A DNA stretch of 64,000 bases from Caloramator sp. E03 (lineage in GTDB: Bacteria; Bacillota; Clostridia; Clostridiales; Caloramatoraceae), in assembly GCF_006016075.1 (NCBI RefSeq), contig NZ_CP040093.1, positions 186,001 to 250,000 on the forward strand, written 5' to 3'. The notes under the pieces are model-generated. The model did not search any database, was not told where the DNA came from, and saw nothing but the letters and a program-made list of their open reading frames with translations. Numbering within the stretch: position 1 is the stretch's first letter; every line of letters begins with the position of its first letter. Made by a program: the position numbers and the translations under genes. This document shows positions 27,677-38,241 of this stretch, piece by piece.

Positions 27677-29497
27677 CTATTTGTCGTCCTTTACATCGTA
27701 GTCAGCATGTATATCGTTTGGGTTACCAGTATTACCTCCTGGATTTGCATTAGCATTTCCTGCAGACTGCTGATATATCCTTGATGAAACTTCATAGAAT
27801 TTTTGTGTAAGTTCATCAGTAGCATTTTTTATAGCTTGAATATCTGTACCATTAAGAGCATCCTTTACCTTCTTTAACCTTGCTTCTATTTCTGATTTAT
27901 CCTCTGGTGAAAGCTTTCCTTCAAGATCCTTTAATGTTTTTTCTGTCTGGTACACTATAGAATCAGCATTATTTCTAACTTCAATTTCTTCCTTTCTCTT
28001 CTTATCCTCTTCTGCATACCTTTCAGCTTCCTTAACTGCCTTTTGTATCTCTTCTTCTGAAAGGTTAGTTGAAGCTGTTATAGTAATGTTTGCTTCCTTA
28101 CCAGTACCTAAATCTTTAGCTGAAACATGAACTATTCCATTTGCATCTATATCAAAAGTAACTTCAATTTGAGGTACTCCTCTTGGAGCAGGTGGTATTC
28201 CAGAGAGAGTAAATCTTCCAAGTGTCTTATTATCTCTGGCCATCGGTCTTTCACCTTGGAGAACGTGTATCTCAACGGATGTCTGACCATCAGCAGCAGT
28301 TGAGAATATCTGGCTCTTTCTTGTCGGTATAGTAGTATTTCTTGGTATTAATGTTGTAAATACCCCTCCAAGGGTTTCAATTCCAAGGGAAAGAGGAGTT
28401 ACATCAAGAAGAAGAACATCCTTTACTTCACCCTTTAATACTCCTGCCTGAATAGCTGCACCTACTGCAACACACTCATCAGGGTTTATTCCTTTTGTTG
28501 GCTCTTTACCAGTAAAATTCCTTACAAGTTCTTGAACAGCAGGTATTCTTGTAGATCCTCCAACTAAAACCACTTTATCAATTTGGCTGATTTCAAGTCC
28601 AGCATCTCTTAAGGCATTCTTCATAGGCTCTAATGTTGCTTGAACAAGGTCAGCTGTTAATTCATTGAACTTTGCTCTTGTTAATGTAACGTTTATGTGT
28701 TTAGGACCAGTTGCATCTGCTGTTATAAATGGAAGATTTATCTCTGTAGATAGAGAAGTTGATAATTCTATTTTTGCCTTTTCAGCAGCTTCCTTTAATC
28801 TTTGTAGTGCCATTTTGTCGTTTCTAAGGTCAATACCATATTCAGCTTTGAAATTATCACAAAGATAGTCCATTATCCTCTGGTCAAAATCATCTCCACC
28901 AAGGTGTGTATTACCATTAGTTGATTTTACTTCAAATACTCCATCTCCTATTTCAAGTATAGAAACATCGAAGGTACCTCCGCCAAGGTCATATACAAGT
29001 ATTTTTTGATTTCTATCCATCTTATCAAGTCCATAAGCAAGTGATGCTGCTGTAGGTTCGTTTATTATTCTTAAGACTTCAAGTCCGGCAATCCTACCTG
29101 CATCCTTTGTTGCTTGCCTTTGGCTATCGTTAAAATATGCAGGAACTGTAATAACAGCTTCAGTTACAGGTTCCCCAAAATAACTTTCTGCATCAGCCTT
29201 TAACTTTGCAAGTATCATTGCTGATATCTCCTGTGGAGTATAGGACTTACCGTCAATAGTTACTTTATAATCAGTTCCCATGTGTCTTTTAATTGACATT
29301 ATAGTTCTATCTGGATTTGTTATAGCCTGCCTCTTTGCAACCTGACCTACTATTCTCTCACCATTAGGTTTAAATGCAACAACTGAAGCTGTTGTTCTTG
29401 CACCCTCTGAGTTTGGTATAACTACTGGTTCTCCTCCTTCCATGTAAGCCATACATGAATAAGTTGTACCAAGGTCAATACCTATTACTCTTCCCAT
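27677..29497 (-). CDS. dnaK: Chaperone protein DnaK (Hsp70)
   Basis: A 606-residue Hsp70. The nucleotide-binding domain shows [33 protein letters not shown] and [16 protein letters not shown]. The linker [19 protein letters not shown] precedes the substrate-binding domain ([19 protein letters not shown]). The C-terminal lid and a Gly/Asn-rich tail end the protein. Length is normal for clostridia. It is preceded by grpE with a 30-nt gap. Confidence 0.97.
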   Translation of the reverse strand: MGRVIGIDLGTTYSCMAYMEGGEPVVIPNSEGARTTASVVAFKPNGERIVGQVAKRQAITNPDRTIMSIKRHMGTDYKVTIDGKSYTPQEISAMILAKLKADAESYFGEPVTEAVITVPAYFNDSQRQATKDAGRIAGLEVLRIINEPTAASLAYGLDKMDRNQKILVYDLGGGTFDVSILEIGDGVFEVKSTNGNTHLGGDDFDQRIMDYLCDNFKAEYGIDLRNDKMALQRLKEAAEKAKIELSTSLSTEINLPFITADATGPKHINVTLTRAKFNELTADLVQATLEPMKNALRDAGLEISQIDKVVLVGGSTRIPAVQELVRNFTGKEPTKGINPDECVAVGAAIQAGVLKGEVKDVLLLDVTPLSLGIETLGGVFTTLIPRNTTIPTRKSQIFSTAADGQTSVEIHVLQGERPMARDNKTLGRFTLSGIPPAPRGVPQIEVTFDIDANGIVHVSAKDLGTGKEANITITASTNLSEEEIQKAVKEAERYAEEDKKRKEEIEVRNNADSIVYQTEKTLKDLEGKLSPEDKSEIEARLKKVKDALNGTDIQAIKNATDELTQKFYEVSSRIYQQSAGNANANPGGNTGNPNDIHADYDVKDDK

Positions 29498-29527
29498 AAT
29501 CTTCTTCCTCCTTTATATTATTCATTG

Positions 29528-30145
29528 TTAATTAGCTACTTTAACCATGCTGTAACGCAGTATTTTGTCTTTATATTTATATCCTTTTTGTAGGACTTCA
29601 ACAACTTCATTTTCACCATAGTTTTCATCTTCCACATGCATTACTGCATTATGATATTCTGGGTTAAATTTTTCTCCCAAAGCATTAATTTCCTGAATAT
29701 TCATCTTTGCTATGGTATCTTTAAAAAGTTTAACTATCATTTTAATTCCTTCAATAAGACTTTCACTTTCATTGTTATACTCAAGTGCCCTTTCAAGATT
29801 GTCAAGAACTGGTAAAAGATTCTTTACCGCATCTATAATGCCATCATCATACATACTCTCTTTTTCTTTGTTCGTTCTTTTACGATAGTTATCAAAATCA
29901 GCCATGTTACGCCTTAACATATCAAGATAATCATTAGCTTCCTTTTCCTTAGCCTCATACTTTTTTAAAAGTTCTAAATAAAGTTGTTGAAAATCTTGCT
30001 TTAATTCATCATTGACTTCATTGATTTTAGTTTCAACATCATTTTCAATATTTTTGTCTTGAACTTTACTTTCTTCATTACAATAATTACTCATATTTTT
30101 TTCATCTTGAATGTTTTCATTTTTCATTACATTTTCTTCTGTCAC
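29528..30145 (-). CDS. grpE: Nucleotide exchange factor GrpE
   Basis: About 205 residues. An acidic, low-complexity N-terminal 60 residues lead to a long coiled coil and then the GrpE core: DFDNYRKRTNKEKESMYD, LLPVLDNLERALEY and FNPEYHNAVMHVEDENYGEN. It releases ADP from DnaK. Start chosen at GTG 30145, 3 nt after AAGGTGAT; the frame also opens at 30163. It follows hrcA closely. Confidence 0.93.
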   Translation of the reverse strand: MTEENVMKNENIQDEKNMSNYCNEESKVQDKNIENDVETKINEVNDELKQDFQQLYLELLKKYEAKEKEANDYLDMLRRNMADFDNYRKRTNKEKESMYDDGIIDAVKNLLPVLDNLERALEYNNESESLIEGIKMIVKLFKDTIAKMNIQEINALGEKFNPEYHNAVMHVEDENYGENEVVEVLQKGYKYKDKILRYSMVKVAN

Positions 30146-30169
30146 TTTATCACCTTCTACCAAATTATT

Positions 30170-31201
30170 TTATTCATCTATATGGTTCCTAAGCATTTGA
30201 TTTAATATATTTGTAAAATACATTAAAATACCAATAACCTTTGCATAATTCATCCTTGTTGGTCCTATAACTCCTATTTTTCCTACTGCTTTATTTCCAA
30301 TTTTATAAGTAGCTTTTACAATGCTGCATTCCTTTATCTCATCATATATATTCTCTTTTCCTATAGATACACTTATATTGTTATCATCATCGGAGAATAT
30401 ATCTAAAAGCTTTTCTTTATGCTCAAGCAGTGAAAGAAAATTTTTTGCCTTTTCTAAATCGTTATACTCAGGATAATAAAAAATATTGGTTGTTCCATCA
30501 AGTATTATGTCACAATCATAGGATTTAAGGCTTTCATTAAGCACTGGTATAATAGAACTTAATATTTCATTATACCCCTTCAACTCAAGCTGTATAGAAG
30601 AAATAACAGACAAGTCTATATCTTCAACTGTAAGTCCTACAAGTTTTGCATTCAACATATTATTTATTGTTGTTAAAGTGTTATTTGATATTGGTCTTGG
30701 TATTTTTATTTTACAATGTCTTATTATTCCAGTATCAGTTACTATTACTGCAATTATATCTGTAGAACTTAGCTGTATAAGCTGTATCGATTTTACTGAA
30801 CTTTTTTTTACAGAGGGTGAAAGCACTGCTGAAGTATATTGAGTTAAATTTGACAGCAGCTTTGATATCTGTTTTATTGTCTTATCAATCTCATCAATTT
30901 CAGTTGTTTCAAAATAATTTTTAATATTTTCTATTTCATATATTGATGGCTTTTGTTTTTCCATAATTTCATTTACAAAGAATCTATATCCTTTATCAGA
31001 AGGAATTCTTCCAGCAGAAGTATGAGGCTGTTCAAGATATCCAAGCTCCTCAAGGTCAGCCATTTCATTTCTAATAGTTGCCGAACTAATCCCCATCTCA
31101 TATTTTTTGGCTATTGTTCTTGAGCCTACTGGTTCTGCTGTATCTATATAGTCTATTATCACTGCCCTTAAAATAGTCTTTTTCCTCTCGCCCAAATCCA
31201 T
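30170..31201 (-). CDS. hrcA: Heat-inducible transcription repressor HrcA
   Basis: About 343 residues. The N-terminal winged helix reads RKKTILRAVIIDYIDTAEPVG, then KKYEMGISSATIRNEMADLEELGYLEQPHTSAGRIPSDKGYR, which is the HrcA DNA-binding signature. A GAF-like dimerisation domain follows. It binds the CIRCE operator, which lies right in front of it (31219-31245), so it represses its own operon hrcA-grpE-dnaK-dnaJ. The start at the ATG at 31201 is fixed by AAAGGAGGTGGAAGT upstream; the longer frame would run into CIRCE. Confidence 0.96.
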   Translation of the reverse strand: MDLGERKKTILRAVIIDYIDTAEPVGSRTIAKKYEMGISSATIRNEMADLEELGYLEQPHTSAGRIPSDKGYRFFVNEIMEKQKPSIYEIENIKNYFETTEIDEIDKTIKQISKLLSNLTQYTSAVLSPSVKKSSVKSIQLIQLSSTDIIAVIVTDTGIIRHCKIKIPRPISNNTLTTINNMLNAKLVGLTVEDIDLSVISSIQLELKGYNEILSSIIPVLNESLKSYDCDIILDGTTNIFYYPEYNDLEKAKNFLSLLEHKEKLLDIFSDDDNNISVSIGKENIYDEIKECSIVKATYKIGNKAVGKIGVIGPTRMNYAKVIGILMYFTNILNQMLRNHIDE

Positions 31202-31218
31202 ACTTCCACCTCCTTTTG

Positions 31219-31245
31219 TTAGCACTCTAACCTATTGAGTGCTAA
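31219..31245. promoter_or_regulatory. CIRCE operator of the hrcA operon
   Basis: A perfect CIRCE: TTAGCACTC, 9 bases, GAGTGCTAA. It lies between the -10 box and the hrcA start and is the binding site of HrcA. Confidence 0.97.
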
Positions 31246-31258
31246 TTATTACGATAAT

Positions 31259-31287
31259 AAAATATCACTATTGAATAATTTTGTCAA
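31259..31287 (-). promoter_or_regulatory. Sigma-A promoter of hrcA-grpE-dnaK-dnaJ
   Basis: Minus strand: -35 TTGACA (31282-31287), 17-bp spacer, -10 TATTTT (31259-31264). CIRCE covers the expected start of transcription. Confidence 0.8.
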
Positions 31288-31315
31288 TATCCCCACAATT
31301 TTTTATACAAAAATT

Positions 31316-32419
31316 CTATTTTAAAAAATTAATAAAAACTTTGTTTGAAAAGTCTATTCCCCTATCAGTAAGCCTAATACTATCACCAACATCAATTAAA
31401 AGTCCCTGCCTGATTAGATTATTGATTTCAATTTTATAAACGTCATTTATATCTTTATTGAATCTTTTTTTAAATCTTTCTTTCTTAATGCCACTTGCCA
31501 TCCTAAGTCCCATAAACATAAATTCTGCCATTTCATCATTATAATCTATAGTTTCACTCTCCATAATAGCATTCCCTAAATTGATTCCTTCAATATACTT
31601 TTGTATATCTCTATAATTTGAAAATCTAACATTTTTAATATATGAATGGGCACCTGCTCCTATACCTATATATTCTTCATCCATCCAATAGGTTATATTA
31701 TGTCTACATTCATATCCTTTTTTCGAAAAATTTGATATTTCATATCTTTGAATTCCATGAGCAGATAGTCTTTTAACCGCATAATAATACATTTCTCTTT
31801 CAATATCATCATCAGGAAGAATAAGTTTCCCCTTGTTATACATTTCAAAAAATGGTGTACCTTCTTCAACTATTAAACTATAACAGGATATATGTTTTGG
31901 ATTTAACTTCAAAACATTTTCTATTGTTTCTATCCAGTCCTCCATGCTTTGATCTGGTATTCCAAACATTAAGTCTATATTTATATTTTCAAAGCCCGAT
32001 TTGATTAAAATATCATAGGTTCTTAAAAAATCATCTAATTTGTGTATCCTTCCAAGTTTTTGTAGAAGAGTATCCTGCCATGCCTGTAGACCAATGGAAA
32101 TCCTGTTGACTCCAAACATTTTTAAAAGTTTAACCTTTTCAATATCTACAGTTCCAGGATTTGTTTCAAAAGTAAACTCTAAAGGCTCAAAAAACTTTAA
32201 CTGTTCAAGAAGCTTTTTTAAGTTTGATATAGATAAAATGGTGGGAGTACCCCCACCAACAAATATTGTATCAAATTTATTCTGTTTAATTTTTCTAATT
32301 TCAGTTAAAAGAGCATTAATATATGCATCCTGCTCATTTAATCTTACATAAGAGTTAAAATCACAGTAGAGGCACTTTTTAATGCAAAATGGTATGTGCA
32401 CATAAAGCGATTTTATCAT
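31316..32419 (-). CDS. hemW: Radical SAM haem chaperone HemW
   Basis: A 367-residue protein related to oxygen-independent coproporphyrinogen III oxidase. The cluster motif is [13 protein letters not shown] (CxxxCxxC), followed by [11 protein letters not shown] and [16 protein letters not shown]. The HemW-type C-terminal region includes [34 protein letters not shown] and a short winged helix ([25 protein letters not shown]). HemW inserts haem in client proteins. The start overlaps the lepA stop (ATGA). Confidence 0.9.
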   Translation of the reverse strand: MIKSLYVHIPFCIKKCLYCDFNSYVRLNEQDAYINALLTEIRKIKQNKFDTIFVGGGTPTILSISNLKKLLEQLKFFEPLEFTFETNPGTVDIEKVKLLKMFGVNRISIGLQAWQDTLLQKLGRIHKLDDFLRTYDILIKSGFENINIDLMFGIPDQSMEDWIETIENVLKLNPKHISCYSLIVEEGTPFFEMYNKGKLILPDDDIEREMYYYAVKRLSAHGIQRYEISNFSKKGYECRHNITYWMDEEYIGIGAGAHSYIKNVRFSNYRDIQKYIEGINLGNAIMESETIDYNDEMAEFMFMGLRMASGIKKERFKKRFNKDINDVYKIEINNLIRQGLLIDVGDSIRLTDRGIDFSNKVFINFLK

Positions 32420-34224
32420 TGTTCCACCTTCAATACTGCCATAAAAGCTTCTTGTGGAACTTCAACAGTTCCAATCTGCTTCATTCGTTTTTTACCTTCC
32501 TTTTGCTTTTCAAGTAGCTTTTTCTTTCTTGATATATCTCCTCCATAGCACTTTGCAAGTACATCTTTTCTTAAAGCCTTTATTGTCTCTCTTGCAATTA
32601 TCTTTGAACCAATCGCCGCTTGTATAGGTATTTCAAATTGCTGTCTTGGTATAACTTCCTTTAGCTTTTCAGCTATTGCCCTGCCTCTATGATAAGCTCT
32701 CTCTTTAGGTACTATCTGAGATAAAGCATCAACAACATCTCCATTTAACAATATATCAAGTTTTACAAGCTCTGACTTTTTATAGCCTGCAAGTTCATAG
32801 TCTAAGGATGCATAACCTTTAGTTCTCGATTTTAGCACATCAAAGAAGTCATATATTATTTCATTTAACGGAATTTCATAATGAAGCATTACCCTTGTAG
32901 GTTCAAGGTATTCCATATTTTTAAATGTTCCTCTTCTTCCCTGGCATAGTTCCATAACTGAACCTACATATTCATCTGGACATATTATAGAAGCATTAAC
33001 AACTGGCTCTTCCATATAATCTATCTCTGTAGGAGAAGGCATATTCGTAGGGTTAGTAAGTTCTAAAACATCTCCGTTTGTTAATATTATTCTATATATA
33101 ACACTTGGAGCTGTTGTTACAAGGTCAAGGTTATATTCTCGTTCAAGTCTTTCTTGAACTATCTCCAAATGCAAAAGGCCAAGAAAACCACATCTGAATC
33201 CAAACCCTAAAGCTACAGAAGTTTCAGGTTCAAAGGTTAAAGCTGCATCGTTAAGTTGAAGTTTTTCAAGAGCTTCCTTTAACTCTTCATACTTTGAACT
33301 ATCAGCAGGATAGAAACCACTAAATACCATAGGAATTGCTGGTCTATAACCAGGCAATGGCTCATCGGCTACTCTTTCAGCTTCAGTTATAGTATCCCCC
33401 ACTCTTGCATCTCTTACATTTTTAATACTAGCAGTAATATATCCAACATCACCAGCTTTAAGCTCTGTAACTTCCATAAAACTTGGTCTGAATATACCCA
33501 CTTCAGTTACTTCATATTCCTTTCCCGTCATCATAAGCTTTATCTTTGTACCTTTTTTAACAGTACCGTCTTTAATTCTGACAAAGCATACAACACCTTT
33601 ATAAGAATCGTATATACTATCAAAAATTAATGCTTTAAGTGGAGCATTTTCATCCCCTTTTGGTGATGGTATTTTATCAATGATAGCCTTTAAAACTTCA
33701 TCAATTCCTATTCCAACCTTTGCAGAAATAAGCGGTGCATCAGAACAGTCAAGTCCTATTACATCTTCAATCTCCTTTTTAACCTCATCTGGCCTTGCAC
33801 TTTGAAGATCAATTTTATTTATAACAGGCACTATTTCAAGGTCATGATCAAGTGCAAGATAACAGTTTGCTAAAGTCTGAGCCTGTATACCCTGAGTTGC
33901 ATCAACAACAAGGATAGCTCCTTCACAGGCTGCAAGACTTCTTGATACTTCATAGTTAAAATCCACATGACCAGGGGTATCTATAAGATTTAGTATATAT
34001 TCTTCTCCCTTTGAATCCACATATATAAGTCTTACAGCTTGAGATTTTATAGTAATTCCTCTTTCCTTCTCAAGCTCCATAGTATCAAGAACTTGATCCT
34101 CCATCTCTCTCTTTGTTAATGTTCCAGTTGCTTCAATTAATCTATCTGCTAAAGTTGATTTTCCATGGTCTATATGAGCTATTATGCAGAAATTCCTTAT
34201 CTTTTCTTGTCTTTTGCTTGGCAT
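32416..34224 (-). CDS. lepA: Elongation factor 4 (LepA)
   Basis: A 602-residue translational GTPase that back-translocates or remodels ribosomes. G1 [15 protein letters not shown]3 DTPGHVDF and G4 NKID are present. The LepA-specific C-terminal domain reads [21 protein letters not shown] and ends with [21 protein letters not shown]. Full length. AGGAGG lies upstream of the ATG. Confidence 0.97.
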   Translation of the reverse strand: MPSKRQEKIRNFCIIAHIDHGKSTLADRLIEATGTLTKREMEDQVLDTMELEKERGITIKSQAVRLIYVDSKGEEYILNLIDTPGHVDFNYEVSRSLAACEGAILVVDATQGIQAQTLANCYLALDHDLEIVPVINKIDLQSARPDEVKKEIEDVIGLDCSDAPLISAKVGIGIDEVLKAIIDKIPSPKGDENAPLKALIFDSIYDSYKGVVCFVRIKDGTVKKGTKIKLMMTGKEYEVTEVGIFRPSFMEVTELKAGDVGYITASIKNVRDARVGDTITEAERVADEPLPGYRPAIPMVFSGFYPADSSKYEELKEALEKLQLNDAALTFEPETSVALGFGFRCGFLGLLHLEIVQERLEREYNLDLVTTAPSVIYRIILTNGDVLELTNPTNMPSPTEIDYMEEPVVNASIICPDEYVGSVMELCQGRRGTFKNMEYLEPTRVMLHYEIPLNEIIYDFFDVLKSRTKGYASLDYELAGYKKSELVKLDILLNGDVVDALSQIVPKERAYHRGRAIAEKLKEVIPRQQFEIPIQAAIGSKIIARETIKALRKDVLAKCYGGDISRKKKLLEKQKEGKKRMKQIGTVEVPQEAFMAVLKVEQ

Positions 34225-34345
34225 ATAATTCCTCCTATTATTATGGTAGTTATATTAAAGTTAGTATAAAATCTTTTAAATATATTATGAATCAATGTAA
34301 ATTATATCATATATTTTAATTATCATGTCAACAAAAAGCATTATT

Positions 34346-35491
34346 TTAATTTAAGCACTGAGCTATTACCCTTCCAATTACCTTTGCTGATCTTAATGCC
34401 TCCTCGAGGCTATTTCCATCAGATCCTACCTCAAGTAATATTATCTTTGAAGATACATCCTGATTGTATATTCCTTTTTTAAACATAAGTCCTCTTGAAA
34501 AGTTAGGATATAAACTCTCAAAAACATCATTAATCTTTTTTGCCATAAGCTCACTTTTTGAATGGTTCTTGTTGTTTGTACCAACTACAAACATAACCCT
34601 TGCATACCTTTCATTACTTATTATTGCAGTTGTCTTGTTTATATTAACATTGCCATCCCTGTGAAGATCTATTATTATTTTAAGGCTTGAGTACTGTTTT
34701 ACATATTTTTGAACAGTAGGTCTTGACTTTGCGTATGCTCCTTCTCTTTTAGGAAGATCATGTACAGTAGTATCATGTATAGTTGCAATTCCGTAAACAT
34801 TTTGAAGCTCATTTTTTATTTCTTCTCCTAACCTGCATACTCCCTTATTTGGATCTGTAGTATAATCTTCATTAGTTCTATTTTGAGGGTTATAGTTTTC
34901 AGTTGTATGAGTATGATATATTAAAACCAAGGGCTTTTTAGGATCAAGCTTCATCTTCTTTATAGGTTTTATATTACCTAATTTAACCTTTAAAGGAGAA
35001 TCTGAATTATTATTTTGTTGTGTTTTATCATCTTGAGCAGAATTATTTACACTATTATTTGTTGAATTATTATTATTTTGTTCATTTTCACTATCACTTT
35101 CATTTTCAACATCCTGTTGTGCAACATTTGGTACAACTACAACTGGACCACTTTCTTTTGATATTAGAGAAGTTATATCTATAAGTTGAAACATTGGAAT
35201 TTGTGAAGTTAAATATGTTCTTGGATCTGATATGTCAATATCTGTAAGATACTTAAAAATTATAGATATTAGCTCCTTTTTATCTTCTTCAAAATCGTTA
35301 TAATCCATTATAGTTTCAATATAAGCATTTGATTTATCTAAAATTCTCTTATAGACTTCATATTTATCATATAAACCCGATGCTAAACTTGCGGGATATA
35401 TAATGGGTATAAAAATCTTTATAAGGACATATAATCCAATTATAAAAAAGACTATTTTTCCTATAATCTCTTCACAGTACTTTTTATTCAT
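34346..35491 (-). CDS. spoIIP: Stage II sporulation protein P (SpoIIP)
   Basis: A 381-residue peptidoglycan amidase/endopeptidase of the SpoIID-P-M engulfment machine. The N-terminal membrane anchor is IVFFIIGLYVLIKIFIPIIY. A low-complexity Asn/Ser-rich linker (about residues 128-165) precedes the amidase domain with LIYHTHTTENYNP, IIIDLHRDGNVN and ILLEVGSDGNSLEEA. Ribosome site AAAGGGG. Its position next to gpr is the conserved Firmicute arrangement. Confidence 0.95.
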   Translation of the reverse strand: MNKKYCEEIIGKIVFFIIGLYVLIKIFIPIIYPASLASGLYDKYEVYKRILDKSNAYIETIMDYNDFEEDKKELISIIFKYLTDIDISDPRTYLTSQIPMFQLIDITSLISKESGPVVVVPNVAQQDVENESDSENEQNNNNSTNNSVNNSAQDDKTQQNNNSDSPLKVKLGNIKPIKKMKLDPKKPLVLIYHTHTTENYNPQNRTNEDYTTDPNKGVCRLGEEIKNELQNVYGIATIHDTTVHDLPKREGAYAKSRPTVQKYVKQYSSLKIIIDLHRDGNVNINKTTAIISNERYARVMFVVGTNNKNHSKSELMAKKINDVFESLYPNFSRGLMFKKGIYNQDVSSKIILLEVGSDGNSLEEALRSAKVIGRVIAQCLN

Positions 35492-35573
35492 ACTCTCATC
35501 CCCTTTGTGCTACAATATATTTTTGCTAAATATAGTTCCATACATTATATGAAATAAACCTATAGGTTATAAC

Positions 35574-35596
35574 AAAAAAAGCAGCAAAAGCTGCTT
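35574..35596 (-). terminator. Terminator downstream of gpr
   Basis: AAGCAGC-TTTT-GCTGCTT followed by TTTTT on the minus strand, between gpr and spoIIP. It suggests the two spore genes are separately controlled. Confidence 0.88.
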
Positions 35597-35645
35597 CAGA
35601 TTATAATAGTGTTATTTAAATAGATTTATAGTACAAAAGTTATTT

Positions 35646-36623
35646 TTAATGCACATATCTATTCACATCTTTAAGTTCAATGGCTGGGTGAAGGCATATA
35701 TTAATCCCATTTGCTATTATTTTTGACATATCCTCAATCAAACTATCTATTTCCTTTGGAGTTACCATTAGATCTCCTATATAAGGATTCAATATTTCTT
35801 TTATCATTCCGTATTTTTCTTCTTTATCAACTCTTTTTAGCATATTATAAAAATCTTTGTTATCCTTACTCTGCTCAATTAAAGTATCAATCATTAGATC
35901 AATTGTATCATTAGACATAGTTGCAGCATCAACTACCGTAGGTACTCCAATCGCAATAACAGGTATGCCCAGAGACTTATATGTAAGCTCCATTCTCTTG
36001 TTTCCAACACCTGATCCAGGGCTTATCCCTGTATTTCCAAGCTGGATTGTAGACACTACCCTCTCCATTTTTCTTGAAGAAAGAGCATCTATAGCAATTA
36101 ATACATCAGGCTTTATTTTTTCAATAACCCCTTGTATTATTTCAGCAGTTTCAATTCCTGTTATTCCAAGGACTCCAGGTGATAGAGCACAAACAGAATA
36201 TATTCCTTCTTCAATTTGGTCAGGCATATATTGTTTAAGGTGTCTTGTTATCATAAGCTTTGATACAACTTTAGGTCCTAATGAGTCTGGGGTTACATTC
36301 CAATTGCCGAGCCCAACAACAAGAGCAGTTTGGTTTTTCTCAAGATGAACAAGTTTAGTAAGTTGTTTTGCAAGTGATTTGCTAAGCTCATCATGAAAAT
36401 CTGCATCGTAGTGTCTTATACCGGGTATTTCCATTGTTATATAGATTCCAATTGGTTTTCCTATAATTTTAGCACCAACTTCATTTTCGACTTCTACAGT
36501 TGTTATTCTTATACCTTCCATTTCCTCTTCAACATCGACCTTTACCCCTGGTACTTCTCTTTTATTTGATTTCTTATATATCTCTCTGGCTTCTACTGCA
36601 AGATCCGTTCTTATATTAAACAT
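35646..36623 (-). CDS. gpr: Spore germination protease GPR
   Basis: The 325-residue aspartic-type protease degrades small acid-soluble proteins on germination. The N-terminal FNIRTDLAVEAREIY contains the autoprocessing region. Core motifs are VGLGNWNVTPDSLGPKVV, VCALSPGVLGITGIETAEI, IAIDALSSRKMERVVSTIQ and TGISPGSGVGNKR. Slightly shorter than the Bacillus enzyme, as in clostridia. AAAAGGAGG precedes the ATG. A perfect inverted repeat sits just upstream (36643-36675). Confidence 0.96.
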   Translation of the reverse strand: MFNIRTDLAVEAREIYKKSNKREVPGVKVDVEEEMEGIRITTVEVENEVGAKIIGKPIGIYITMEIPGIRHYDADFHDELSKSLAKQLTKLVHLEKNQTALVVGLGNWNVTPDSLGPKVVSKLMITRHLKQYMPDQIEEGIYSVCALSPGVLGITGIETAEIIQGVIEKIKPDVLIAIDALSSRKMERVVSTIQLGNTGISPGSGVGNKRMELTYKSLGIPVIAIGVPTVVDAATMSNDTIDLMIDTLIEQSKDNKDFYNMLKRVDKEEKYGMIKEILNPYIGDLMVTPKEIDSLIEDMSKIIANGINICLHPAIELKDVNRYVH

Positions 36624-36642
36624 AACAATCCTCCTTTTATTA

Positions 36643-36675
36643 TACTAAAAATATTTTTTCCAAATATTTTTAGTA
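36643..36675. repeat. Perfect 14-bp inverted repeat upstream of gpr
   Basis: TACTAAAAATATTT (36643-36656), 5 bases, AAATATTTTTAGTA (36662-36675). It lies just upstream of the gpr ribosome site and could be an operator or a leader hairpin. The region is AT-rich, which lowers its weight. Confidence 0.4.
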
Positions 36676-36746
36676 ATAAACAAATTATTTCTTAAATGAA
36701 ATATAAAATTAAACCTGATAATTACTTTTTATTTAACATATTTTAC

Positions 36747-36775
36747 TTGAACAATTTAATCATTAATGTTATAAT
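36747..36775 (+). promoter_or_regulatory. Sigma-A promoter of rpsT
   Basis: -35 TTGAAC (36747-36752), 17-bp spacer, -10 TATAAT (36770-36775). It leaves a 5' leader of about 75 nt before rpsT. Confidence 0.8.
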
Positions 36776-36802
36776 ATCCTTTGTCAATATAGAAACTCGT
36801 AC

Positions 36803-36822
36803 GCAGATTCCCCACAATCTGC
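36803..36822 (+). promoter_or_regulatory. Leader hairpin upstream of rpsT
   Basis: GCAGATT-CCCCAC-AATCTGC in the 5' leader, 35 nt upstream of the S20 start. It could be an autoregulatory site for S20; this is inference from position only. Confidence 0.45.
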
Positions 36823-36857
36823 CTTAATATATTTAATTTTCAAAAGGAGGGAAGAAA

Positions 36858-37127
36858 ATGGCAAATATTAAATCAGCAATAAAGAGAATAAAGATTACTA
36901 AAATTAGAACAGAAAGAAATAAAATGGTTAAATCCGCTATAAAGACAGCAATAAAGAAATTTGAAGCTGCTGTTGAAAAAGGAAATTTTGATGAGGCAAA
37001 GGTTCTCTTATCCAGAGCTTCTCATTTAATAGATAAGGCTGCTGCAAAAGGAGTTATTCATAAGAACAACGCTGCAAGAAAGAAATCAAGACTTGCTGTA
37101 ATACTTAATAAAGCAGCTGCAAACTAA
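36858..37127 (+). CDS. rpsT: 30S ribosomal protein S20
   Basis: An 89-residue, very basic protein that binds 16S rRNA. It has the typical [21 protein letters not shown] start, the [16 protein letters not shown] helix and the [26 protein letters not shown]-terminal region. AAAGGAGG lies 9 nt upstream. Monocistronic with its own promoter and terminator, divergent from gpr and convergent with holA. Confidence 0.97.
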   Translation: MANIKSAIKRIKITKIRTERNKMVKSAIKTAIKKFEAAVEKGNFDEAKVLLSRASHLIDKAAAKGVIHKNNAARKKSRLAVILNKAAAN

Positions 37128-37132
37128 AAAAG

Positions 37133-37156
37133 AAACACCCTAAAGGGTGTTTTTTT
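37133..37156. terminator. Terminator of rpsT (bidirectional)
   Basis: AAACACCC-TAAA-GGGTGTTT followed by TTTTT, with A residues before the stem. It ends at the holA stop, so it may serve both strands. Confidence 0.9.
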
Positions 37157-38231
37157 AATTACAAAGATTAACTATAAGCATCTCAAGGGAGAGGTTAGGA
37201 GATATTCTTCCTCTTTTTATGTTACAATCCGCTTCAAGGCACAAATCAAAGGCTCTTTTTAGTTCATCAAAATTCATATTGTTAGATTGAACAATTAAAT
37301 TTTTTAATATAATGTCACTTTTAATCTTCAATATTCTTTTTATTTCGCTTTGTTCCTTTTTAAGGAGCAAATACCTTTTAACATTATAAATTAATCTATA
37401 CTGTCGTATTATCATAGCAAGTATTATAAGGTGGTTTTCCCCTTGAAAAAGAAGATTATTAATTATTGAAATAGCTCCATCAGCATTTTTCTTTATAACA
37501 GCATCTACAAGCTTGAATATATTACTTTCAATTCCTTTATAAGAAACTGCATCTATATGAGCTTTTGTAATTATCTTTTCGTCAATTGCAAAAGCACAAA
37601 TTTTATCAATCTCCATCTCAAGTTCATCTATAGACGAAATATCAGAAATAAAATAAGCAAGCTCAGCCTTTTTAATATCCTTTCCTCTATCTTTAAACAT
37701 TTCAACGGCTATATTTTCAATGTCCTTTGCTTTAAGCAAGTTATACTGAACAAGATATCCTGAATTCTTCACAGAGGTTACGAATTTATTATTTAAATCA
37801 ATATCATCATTATAACTTATAAGAAAAATTATATTATCAGGAAGTTCTAAAATATATTTACTTAAAAATGATACTATATCATTTGAACTTAAATTTCCAC
37901 TAATATTTTCCACACTTTCTTCTTTTGTAAGGGAAGGATTTTTATTTGAGCTTTCCTTTTTTGTTTTCTTTAGAAAATCTGGATTCTTTATATGTACAAG
38001 TTTTCTATCTGAAAAAAAAGGCATTGTTTCGCAAGAATTTATAATAGAATCAACATTTATATTTTCACCTGAAAGAGTTATTAAATTAATTTCTGGAAAA
38101 AAAGTTATTAAATCATATAAAACTTTAATGCTTTTTCTAATTAGATTTTTTTCTTGTCCGCAAATCAAAAAAATGCCTCTTTTGTTTTTCGATACTATAT
38201 TTAAAAAATCATTATATGTATTTATTATCAT
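37155..38231 (-). CDS. holA: DNA polymerase III subunit delta
   Basis: About 358 residues, the clamp-loader subunit that opens the sliding clamp. It begins MIINTYNDFLNIVSKN, with the clamp-binding region SCETMPFFSDRKLVHIKNP. The helical lid contains NIFKLVDAVIKKNADGAI and the C-terminal collar has LKRAFDLCLEADCNIKRGR. Start set by AAAGGTGATAAT directly upstream of the ATG at 38231; the frame would extend to 38282 inside comEC. It follows comEC by 10 nt. Confidence 0.93.
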   Translation of the reverse strand: MIINTYNDFLNIVSKNKRGIFLICGQEKNLIRKSIKVLYDLITFFPEINLITLSGENINVDSIINSCETMPFFSDRKLVHIKNPDFLKKTKKESSNKNPSLTKEESVENISGNLSSNDIVSFLSKYILELPDNIIFLISYNDDIDLNNKFVTSVKNSGYLVQYNLLKAKDIENIAVEMFKDRGKDIKKAELAYFISDISSIDELEMEIDKICAFAIDEKIITKAHIDAVSYKGIESNIFKLVDAVIKKNADGAISIINNLLFQGENHLIILAMIIRQYRLIYNVKRYLLLKKEQSEIKRILKIKSDIILKNLIVQSNNMNFDELKRAFDLCLEADCNIKRGRISPNLSLEMLIVNLCN

Positions 38232-38241
38232 ATTATCACCT

